From the NCBI GenBank assembly GCA_021734725.1, contig JAIPIM010000142.1, positions 1-10,044 on the forward strand: 10,044 bases of DNA. Direction: 5' to 3'. Numbering within the stretch: position 1 is the first letter of the stretch; every line of letters begins with the position of its first letter. Source of the stretch: Minisyncoccota bacterium (lineage in GTDB: Bacteria; Verrucomicrobiota; Lentisphaeria; Oligosphaerales; MVZH01). This document shows, one piece after another, positions 5,315-10,044 of the stretch. The translations under genes and the position numbers were made by a program. The notes under the pieces are model-generated. The model was not told where the DNA came from. It saw nothing but the letters and a program-made list of their open reading frames with translations, and made no database searches.

Positions 5315-5387
5315 GCACAACAACCGCATCAACTCGGGCTGGCAATTCCGCTGCGCTCCATACCCGCCGGTGATGGCAGCGTTGGAA
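5315..5387 (+). other. attC recombination site after the HAD pseudogene
   Basis: This is the most canonical of the set. GCACAAC (5315-5321), spacer AACCG, then CATCAACTCGGG (5327-5338), loop, CCCGCCGGTGATG (5363-5375), GCAGC and GTTGGAA (5381-5387). CATCA/TGATG and CGGG/CCCG pair around an unpaired AC-rich/CCGG spacer. The right arm fits GTTRRRY except the last base. The left arm does not exactly mirror its own cassette start (GTGCGCA), although CGCAC at 5314-5318 complements GTGCG, so its history may include mutation or exchange. Confidence 0.8.
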
Positions 5388-5403
5388 TGAGGACGATGAA
5401 GCA

Positions 5404-5474
5404 ATGAGGAAAAGACTCGCTCTAAGACAGTCTTTGCTGGTCTTGGCAGCTTTCGCATGTTTGTTTGAGCACCC
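5404..5474 (+). pseudogene. 5' fragment of a signal-peptide gene, cut by a repeat
   Basis: ATG 5404 lies 23 bp after the presumed cassette start (G5381/T5382) and has GAGG about 11 bp upstream. It encodes MRKRLALRQSLLVLAAFACLFEHP, a positively charged start followed by a hydrophobic core and a small-residue region, i.e. a signal peptide. At 5475 the sequence becomes the dispersed 34-bp repeat, and the rest of the frame (to 5688) is antisense to the PEP-CTERM gene. The likely history is a further cassette whose gene body and attC were lost when the repeat-linked segment joined here. No left arm TTCCAAC, expected for this cassette, is found downstream. Confidence 0.45.
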
Positions 5475-5508
5475 TCTCAGTTCAAAAACGACGAACAAAG
5501 AACCACGA
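5475..5508 (+). repeat. 34-bp direct repeat, copy 1
   Basis: This is identical over 34 bp to 6640-6673, beginning TCTCAGTTCAAAAACGACGA and ending AGAACCACGA. After two mismatches, GGAGA is shared as well (5511-5515 and 6676-6680). It has no internal dyad and no coding sense. It marks the point where the cassette-type sequence ends. Confidence 0.9.
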
Positions 5509-5590
5509 ACGGAGAACAGAAAGAGTGGGGACGGGAATGGGTCTTCAGGGTTTGATCGTGGAACGTTCTCGTCCGTTCCTGAGAAACTGA

Positions 5591-6319
5591 TCAAGAACGC
5601 CGACGCCGGTTCGCGACACATGCCGCGGCCAATCCGAGCAGAGCGAGAGTCGTCGGCTCTGGCACGATCTCAGCCGCGAATTGAATGACGGTGACGCCGA
5701 CACCGCTCGAACTTGTAGTTTCATTGTAGCCGATTCTATACTGTCCTGCGAATTCCGTCCCGCTCCCGTTCGCGTCGAGGAAGGAGTTGTCGCTTCCGCC
5801 GTGTCCGTCATGACTTACCAGCAGGACCAGGTCGCCACCTTGGTATACATAGGGAACGTCGAACTGGATCCACGGTCCCCACGGGGCGGGTATGCCGGTT
5901 CCGAATGTGCCCGCCGCAATCGACAGCGTGCCGCTGCGAACCTGCACGGGGTCGGTCATGTTGTCGGCGAACGTGGTGCTCCAGCTGCCAATGGTGTTGG
6001 TGGCTTGGGCCAGGGTGATGTCGTAGTTGTCGAAATTGATTTGACTGGTCGGCCCGGCGATGGAGCTCCCCCCGTTAAGCCGATAACGGAGTGCGGTGAT
6101 GGTGTTGCCGACCGTTATCGCCGAAAGCTGTGAACCGGCGATCTGCTCCTGGTACGTGTAGCCAGTGTCGTCTATGAGCATTCCCGTGTTGTTGGTGGCC
6201 TCGACTGTCGCGTTTTCATTTGGAACCACGACGGCAATAGGTCCGGCCGAACCCGCCGGGGCGGCCAAGGCCGCGGCCACCACTGCAACGCGAAGCATTC
6301 TCTTCATCATAGACATCAT
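5591..6319 (-). CDS. PEP-CTERM sorted exported protein
   Basis: This 242-residue protein has a classic N-terminal signal peptide (MKRMLRVAVVAAALAAPAGSAG, residues 5-26, Ala-rich core and cleavable end). Its C-terminus is a complete PEP-CTERM sorting signal: VPEP (219-222), a hydrophobic helix (TTLALLGLAAACV) and a final Arg cluster (RRRR). Such proteins are exported by Sec, then processed by an exosortase and released to the surface or extracellular matrix, usually with EPS genes elsewhere. The body (30-215) is rich in Thr, Gly, Asn and Ser with beta-sandwich character (TGYTYQEQIAG, WIQFDVPYVYQGGDLVLLVSHDG), and its binding role is unknown. GGGAGGTGA lies just before the ATG at 6319, with a second Met next to it. 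The gene is the only one between the two 34-bp repeats and runs against the cassette genes. Confidence 0.9.
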   Translation of the reverse strand: MMSMMKRMLRVAVVAAALAAPAGSAGPIAVVVPNENATVEATNNTGMLIDDTGYTYQEQIAGSQLSAITVGNTITALRYRLNGGSSIAGPTSQINFDNYDITLAQATNTIGSWSTTFADNMTDPVQVRSGTLSIAAGTFGTGIPAPWGPWIQFDVPYVYQGGDLVLLVSHDGHGGSDNSFLDANGSGTEFAGQYRIGYNETTSSSGVGVTVIQFAAEIVPEPTTLALLGLAAACVANRRRRS

Positions 6320-6482
6320 AAGTCACCTCCCGAGCGCAGATTATCGATCATGAATTCCACGAAAAGCCACCCATTGCCTACAAAACCTTACATCAAAAAA
6401 ATTAGCATCGGACCTATGTGAATGCAAATCCGGTTGGACGTTTTTTTTCAGAAACATTCTGTGCGAGAAAGATTTGGGGGTG

Positions 6483-6504
6483 TCTGCCGGGGTCCGCGGG
6501 CAGA
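6483..6504. other. GC-rich inverted repeat in the PEP-CTERM upstream gap
   Basis: TCTGCC (6483-6488) pairs with GGCAGA (6499-6504) around a 10-nt GC-rich loop, and adjacent bases allow slight extension. There is no T-tract on either strand, so it is not a clear terminator. It may belong to a decayed mobile or repeat element in this gap. Confidence 0.35.
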
Positions 6505-6530
6505 GACGGGTCCTCTGATTTGACTTTATT

Positions 6531-6556
6531 AGCCTTAGACTTTCAAAGATAAGGCT
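6531..6556. other. 7-bp perfect hairpin
   Basis: AGCCTTA (6531-6537) and TAAGGCT (6550-6556) form a perfect stem with a 12-nt loop. On the - strand it coincides with the stop of the 20-codon ORF described below, where a transcript end could lie, but only scattered T/A follow. It could be a weak terminator for - strand transcription or part of a degraded element. Confidence 0.35.
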
Positions 6557-6597
6557 ATTTCATTCAGCTGCTTTTTCAACTCCGGATCAACTTTCAT
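6535..6597 (-). pseudogene. 20-codon ORF, probable gene-start remnant
   Basis: On the - strand AGGAG lies five bases before ATG 6597, and the frame encodes MKVDPELKKQLNEIALSLKV before TAA. The peptide is a charged amphipathic helix resembling the first residues of a larger protein. With a good ribosome-binding site and no continuation, it is more likely the surviving 5' end of a truncated gene than a functional peptide. I do not recognise the parent. Confidence 0.3.
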
Positions 6598-6639
6598 TTA
6601 GACTCCTGCGAAATAGTTTTCGCGCGAGTCGCTCGTCAT

Positions 6640-6673
6640 TCTCAGTTCAAAAACGACGAACAAAGAACCACGA
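6640..6673 (+). repeat. 34-bp direct repeat, copy 2
   Basis: This is an exact copy of 5475-5508 in the same orientation. The two copies lie 1165 bp apart (start to start) and enclose the PEP-CTERM gene with its leader. Length and spacing do not suit a target-site duplication or a CRISPR. Homologous recombination between the copies would delete the PEP-CTERM gene. Confidence 0.9.
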
Positions 6674-6951
6674 TTGGAGATTGCAGCACCCGGCGCGGAC
6701 ACTACACTGCACCGCTTTGGGTCCCGGCGCAGCCGGTTGTCCGCGGCTCCGGCCACGGACCGCGTCGCTTTGCGACAATTGAAAGTTTACCCGCCTCTGG
6801 AGGGCGGCGCTGATATATGCCGCCGCTGGAATTCCCTTGCGGGAAAATTAGCGAAAAAACTCGATGTCACCCAACGGGTTATCTTTAATAATAGTCGTAA
6901 GGTCTTCTATATACAGGACAACGACACTTTTTCGTCAATTTTCTCACGGAT
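6674..6951. other. non-coding gap with small GC hairpins
   Basis: No credible gene is seen. GGCGGC (6803-6808) pairs with GCCGCC (6819-6824). TTCCC-TTGC-GGGAA (6832-6845) is a compact 5-bp stem followed by AAATTA. Either could help end - strand transcription coming from the MmgE/PrpD gene, but neither has a strong T-tract. An open + strand frame here runs into the antisense of that gene and has no protein-like character. Confidence 0.4.
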
Positions 6952-8412
6952 TCAGGACCATTTTTTGTGTGTACGGGCCGGGGCGCGAAACTGGAGCAGC
7001 TCCGACGCTTCAATGTTTGAGATCTCCGCGATGTGTTCGACTGCTTGTATCAATCGGCCCGCCTCGGTTTTGGAGCAGACGCCTGAGAACGCGGCGCACT
7101 GCCGAAATTTTTCTTTAACTTCGTCCATGCTCATGTTGCCGGGTGCAAACACTTCAGCGGGGAAATGCCCGCGTACCAGCCTGCGGCCGTCACGAGTGTG
7201 AACGATGACTGCGCGAAAGTCGTTCACATACTGTTCACTGTAATCCGGTGGCAGCGGTGGCGGTGGGGGAATCTTTTCCAGTCTATCCGTGAAGGTGATG
7301 CTCTTTGCAAGTTCCGTAACGTCCCGGTTCGCCAGGACCTGTTCATCGGTAACGTACTCTATGGAAGCCTGGCCGCGCAGAAGAGCCAGCGCCACGCAGT
7401 ACTGGACGCTGAACTGCGCACACACCTGCGGGTTTTCGGTGATTTCGAACGGTTGTCCGACCAGTCCTCCCGGGCCGCCGCCGTAGAGTTCGACGCGTTC
7501 GATCTGTTCGGGGCGCAATTTTTCTGTCGCGACTATTTCCTCAGCGGCCATCTGCTGTTCGTGACAGGCGCCACAGCTCGTGTAGCGTTTGAGTGAAACC
7601 CTTTCGATTTCCATCTGCTCCCGCGGCGCCGTCAGGTCGTCGCGTGTGCAGGGGGCAGCTGTCTGGTAGATTCTGAACAGGCCCGCATCCCCTTCCAGCG
7701 CGCGATGGGGTCCCGTCAAACCCGCCTCAGCCAGTGCGACGCTCCAGATGGCCGAGCGAGCCGCGAACCCGGGTTGCAATCGTTTGGTCAGGGACATGTC
7801 GAGCAACGCCTGCCGATTGCCGGATACCTGAGCATAATTAAGGCCCATCGCATGTACGCATTGTTCTATGTTCAGCCCACGTAACCGGCATGCTGCGGCC
7901 GCGGCGCCAAATCCGCCGACCACTGACGTGGGCAGAAATCCCGTGCCTTGGGCTCCCCGCCGACGGTCGCGACAGGGGATCCCGAGGCGTCCGGCCACCT
8001 CGATGCCGATAATAATGGCGGCAAGAAAATCTCTGCCCGACGCGCCCGTCTGCTGGCTCACGGCCAGTGCTGTCGGCACGATGATCGATGTGATATGTAA
8101 TACGCCGGGGATGTAAACGTCGTCGTAATCAAGTGCATGGATCATTGTGCTGTTGACGAATGCGGCGTTCGGCGCCGGGAGCTGGTCGCCATGAAACAAC
8201 ACACCTGCCTGAGGGGTCCCTCCCCAGTCTTGCATGGTGTTCAGTGCCTCGCGAACGCCCGGCGCGTTGCAGCCGGCGAGTCCACAGCCCAGCGAGTCCA
8301 GTAATACTTTCCGGGCGGCCGCAAACGCGCTTTCCGGGATAGCGTCCGGATCCGTCTCGATTGCGATCTTTGCCAGCGTGCCAGTCAGCGTTTTGTGTTT
8401 CGAATCGGTCAT
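6952..8412 (-). CDS. MmgE/PrpD family protein (2-methylcitrate dehydratase-like)
   Basis: This 486-residue protein matches MmgE/PrpD, the fold shared by 2-methylcitrate dehydratase and cis-aconitate decarboxylase. Recognisable parts are the N-terminal ARKVLLDSLGCGLAG (33-47), MIHALDYDDVY (90-100), a His in VLHITSIIVPTALAVSQ (104-120), then SGRDFLAAIIIGIEVAGRLG (125-144). A helical domain and the smaller C-terminal lid domain follow. In PrpD the enzyme dehydrates 2-methylcitrate in propionate breakdown. There is no prpB/prpC here, and many homologues act on other tricarboxylic or sugar acids, so the substrate is unknown. The frame opens at 8457, but Met at 8412 (MTDSKHKTLTGTLAKIA) fits family starts better, although its ribosome-binding site is weak (GAGAAAA). 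Full length; probably cytoplasmic. Confidence 0.88.
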   Translation of the reverse strand: MTDSKHKTLTGTLAKIAIETDPDAIPESAFAAARKVLLDSLGCGLAGCNAPGVREALNTMQDWGGTPQAGVLFHGDQLPAPNAAFVNSTMIHALDYDDVYIPGVLHITSIIVPTALAVSQQTGASGRDFLAAIIIGIEVAGRLGIPCRDRRRGAQGTGFLPTSVVGGFGAAAAACRLRGLNIEQCVHAMGLNYAQVSGNRQALLDMSLTKRLQPGFAARSAIWSVALAEAGLTGPHRALEGDAGLFRIYQTAAPCTRDDLTAPREQMEIERVSLKRYTSCGACHEQQMAAEEIVATEKLRPEQIERVELYGGGPGGLVGQPFEITENPQVCAQFSVQYCVALALLRGQASIEYVTDEQVLANRDVTELAKSITFTDRLEKIPPPPPLPPDYSEQYVNDFRAVIVHTRDGRRLVRGHFPAEVFAPGNMSMDEVKEKFRQCAAFSGVCSKTEAGRLIQAVEHIAEISNIEASELLQFRAPARTHKKWS

Positions 8413-8491
8413 CAGTTTTTTCTCGATTGCATAATTCCATGGACTGTTGCGATACATTTACTGTACTTGCGTAAGTTGGGATCCATATAAC

Positions 8492-8521
8492 TATTTACAC
8501 GCATACAGCCCGGTGCTTCAA
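8492..8521 (-). promoter_or_regulatory. possible promoter for the MmgE/PrpD gene
   Basis: Read on the - strand, TTGAAG (8521-8516) and TAAATA (8497-8492) are separated by 18 bp, each with two mismatches to consensus. It sits in the 150-bp gap after tlyA, about 80 bp before the chosen start codon. A promoter is plausible because the gap is too long for tight coupling, but the match is modest. Confidence 0.35.
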
Positions 8522-8562
8522 GGCGGAATGTTCGGAGTGCGGTCATCTCGGCGGATTTATCA

Positions 8563-9306
8563 TTACCCGGCATTGGGTTTGATGAATGCCGCCATGAATT
8601 CCTGGTTGCCTTTGGGGCCGGTGATGGGTGAGGGGACGGTGCCGAGAACGGTCCATTGAAGTTCATTTTCAGCGAAGCCGCAAACAGTGTCCACGCACTC
8701 TTTTTGTACTTGGGAATCTCTTACTACTCCACCTTTGCCTACATCGCGCCTTCGGGCTTCGAACTGCGGCTTAATCAGGATCAATGCGTATCCTCCCGGT
8801 TTCAGCAATGGATCGCATACGGGAAGGACTTTACGTACTGAAATAAATGAAAGGTCAGCGGTAAGGACATCCACGTGTTCCGGGACGTGGTGAGGTGTCA
8901 GGTAGCGTGCGTTTACGCGTTCGATACAGACCACGCGGGGATTGTCGCGCAGTTTCTGGTGGAGCTGGCCGTATCCCACATCGACCGCGTACACTCGTGC
9001 CGCTCCGTACTGCAGCAGAACATCCGTGAATCCGCCCGTGGACGCGCCGATATCCAAGGCAACCTTGTCTTCAATCTCGGGCTTGAACATTCGTATTGCG
9101 GCCAGGATTTTTTCAGCGCCGCGGCTGACGTAGGGGTAGCGTTCCGTCACATGCAGGTCCGCATCCAAGGCAAGCATGTCACTTGTTTTTCGTACGACAT
9201 GATCGGTTCCGACCCTTACTGCGCCCGCCAGTATAAGGCGCTGAGCTTCCGAGCGTGAGTCACAGAGCTTTTTCTCCAGCAGCAGCTGATCGGCGCGTTT
9301 CTTCAT
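8563..9306 (-). CDS. tlyA: TlyA family rRNA 2'-O-methyltransferase
   Basis: This 247-residue protein has an N-terminal S4 RNA-binding domain (residues 1-60, RADQLLLEKKLCDSRSEAQRLILAGAVRV). The linker YVSRGAEKI (59-67) is followed by an RrmJ-type methyltransferase domain. The S-adenosylmethionine loop is DIGASTGGFTD (85-95), VYAVDVGYGQL (105-115) is the second strand motif, and LIKPQFEA (177-184) is the conserved catalytic-site segment. TlyA methylates 2'-OH of cytidines in 16S and/or 23S rRNA; loss gives capreomycin resistance in mycobacteria, and some homologues are called haemolysins. Length is normal (about 240-270). The ATG overlaps the proA stop as ATGA, so translation is probably coupled, and no separate promoter is seen. 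Pairing with proA is unusual and has no obvious functional reason. Confidence 0.94.
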   Translation of the reverse strand: MKKRADQLLLEKKLCDSRSEAQRLILAGAVRVGTDHVVRKTSDMLALDADLHVTERYPYVSRGAEKILAAIRMFKPEIEDKVALDIGASTGGFTDVLLQYGAARVYAVDVGYGQLHQKLRDNPRVVCIERVNARYLTPHHVPEHVDVLTADLSFISVRKVLPVCDPLLKPGGYALILIKPQFEARRRDVGKGGVVRDSQVQKECVDTVCGFAENELQWTVLGTVPSPITGPKGNQEFMAAFIKPNAG

Positions 9307-10044
9307 GTTCGGATCTGGCCCGTTCCGGTAATGACATATTTGTATGTGGTCAGTTCATCGATGCCCATGGGGCCGCGGGCGTGGATCCGGTCCGTGCTTA
9401 TGCCGATTTCAGCTCCCATGCCGAACTGTCCACCGTCCGTGAAGCGTGTGGATGCATTCACATAGACGGCAGCCGCATCGACGGCTTCACAGAAGTATGC
9501 CGCGGTATTCCGGTCTTCGGTGATCACTGCTTCGCTGTGTTGGGATCCGTATGTCGCAATATGATCGACGGCTTCTTCAGCACTGTTTACGATGCGCACG
9601 GACAGGATCATATCCAGGTACTCGGTATACCAGTCATCCTCCGTGGCCGGATTGGCATTTGGCACGAGTTCGCAGAAGCGCTCATCTCCACGCAGTTCCA
9701 CTTTTTCCGTGGTAAGCATATCGGCCATTTTGGGAACGAATTCATCGGCTATGTCGGCGTGGACGAGGACGGTTTCGGCGGCGTTACAGACGCCGGGACG
9801 TTGACATTTGGCATTCTGTATGATCCGCAAGGCCATGTCCTGATCGGCGTTTTTATCCACATAAACGTGGCACACACCCTTATAGTGTTTAATCACGGGG
9901 ATCGTTGATGTTTCCACGACTTTACGGATGAGGCCTTCGCCGCCTCTCGGAATAACGAGATCGATGTATTCATTCATCTTGAGCATGGCATCGACGGCTT
10001 CGCGATCGGTCCATGGCAATAACTGTATAATGGCTTCTGGCAAG
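9303..10044 (-). CDS. proA: glutamate-5-semialdehyde dehydrogenase, C-terminal 60% (partial)
   Basis: About 246 codons are visible, and the frame is open through the window edge. Full ProA is about 410-430 residues, so roughly the first 170 lie outside. The fragment has IDLVIPRGGEGLI (27-39 of the fragment), IPVIKHYKGVCHVYVD (48-63), the active-site segment NAKCQRPGVCNAAETVLVH (77-95, catalytic Cys86), and the C-terminal VYVNASTRFTDGGQFGMGAEIGIST and ARGPMGIDELTTYKYVITG. ProA reduces glutamyl-5-phosphate with NADPH to the semialdehyde in proline synthesis; it is an aldehyde-dehydrogenase-fold cytosolic enzyme. NAKC in place of the common NAKT is a minor variant. The gene ends by ATGA overlap with tlyA. 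proB is not in view. Confidence 0.95.
   Translation of the reverse strand, partial: LPEAIIQLLPWTDREAVDAMLKMNEYIDLVIPRGGEGLIRKVVETSTIPVIKHYKGVCHVYVDKNADQDMALRIIQNAKCQRPGVCNAAETVLVHADIADEFVPKMADMLTTEKVELRGDERFCELVPNANPATEDDWYTEYLDMILSVRIVNSAEEAVDHIATYGSQHSEAVITEDRNTAAYFCEAVDAAAVYVNASTRFTDGGQFGMGAEIGISTDRIHARGPMGIDELTTYKYVITGTGQIRT

Noticed and set aside
5550..5590. Terminator after the PEP-CTERM gene (GGAACG/CGTTCC pairing)
   Set aside because: It is a short stem with no T-tract on the relevant strand.
5681..6133. 150-residue + strand ORF
   Set aside because: It lies wholly antisense to the PEP-CTERM gene, which has a signal peptide, a sorting signal and a strong ribosome-binding site.
5475..6673. 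CRISPR
   Set aside because: There are only two repeat copies, 1.1 kb apart, with a gene between them.
6674..7201. 175-residue + strand ORF in the gap
   Set aside because: It starts inside the gap without a ribosome-binding site, has no protein-like segments, and its second half is antisense to the MmgE/PrpD gene.
8875..9908. Long + strand ORFs over tlyA and proA
   Set aside because: They are antisense shadows of two unmistakable conserved genes.

Overview
The window joins two unlike halves. From the left edge to about 5475, every gene reads on the + strand. The genes are small or accessory, and they are separated by imperfect hairpins built like integron attC recombination sites. From about 5590 to the right edge, every gene reads on the - strand: a PEP-CTERM secreted protein, an MmgE/PrpD-family enzyme, and the housekeeping genes tlyA and proA (proA runs off the edge). 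The best reading is the distal part of a chromosomal (sedentary) integron cassette array abutting ordinary chromosome. No integron integrase lies in the window.

The organism is a GC-rich Gram-negative bacterium. A short VPEP-type PEP-CTERM protein, an Asp-box sialidase-like protein and a cassette array together suggest an environmental PVC-group bacterium (Verrucomicrobiota, Kiritimatiellota, Lentisphaerota or Planctomycetota) or a similar lineage. This is inference and nothing here fixes the phylum.

Cassette region: (1) a four-helix membrane protein (242-1093) and an 82-residue unknown protein (1149-1397), followed by an attC whose right end is split by a group II intron (1473-2075). The intron has lost most of its ribozyme core and reverse transcriptase; it keeps the 5' end, the maturase X domain and domains V/VI. 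(2) A brnT-brnA toxin-antitoxin pair with its own promoter and operator, ending in an attC at 2626-2716. (3) A 133-residue unknown protein whose end overlaps an attC at 3086-3146. (4) A 384-residue Asp-box protein with an attC at 4358-4415. (5) A small membrane protein coupled to a HAD-family phosphatase gene that has lost its middle, with an attC at 5315-5387. (6) The first bases of a signal-peptide gene, cut off by a 34-bp repeat.

The strongest evidence for cassettes is the match between cassette start and that cassette's own attC left arm. For brnTA, the start GTTCGAA (recovered only when the intron is removed) is the exact complement of TTCGAAC at 2626-2632. For the sialidase-like cassette, GTTCGGAT (3140-3147) is the exact complement of ATCCGAAC (4358-4365).

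The 34-bp repeat recurs at 6640-6673, so two direct copies bracket the PEP-CTERM gene. The stretch 6320-6951 holds that gene's leader, two hairpins, a 20-codon ORF with a good ribosome-binding site, the second repeat copy and otherwise nothing recognisable. On the right, proA and tlyA overlap by ATGA and are probably co-transcribed; the MmgE/PrpD gene follows after a 150-bp gap with a possible promoter.
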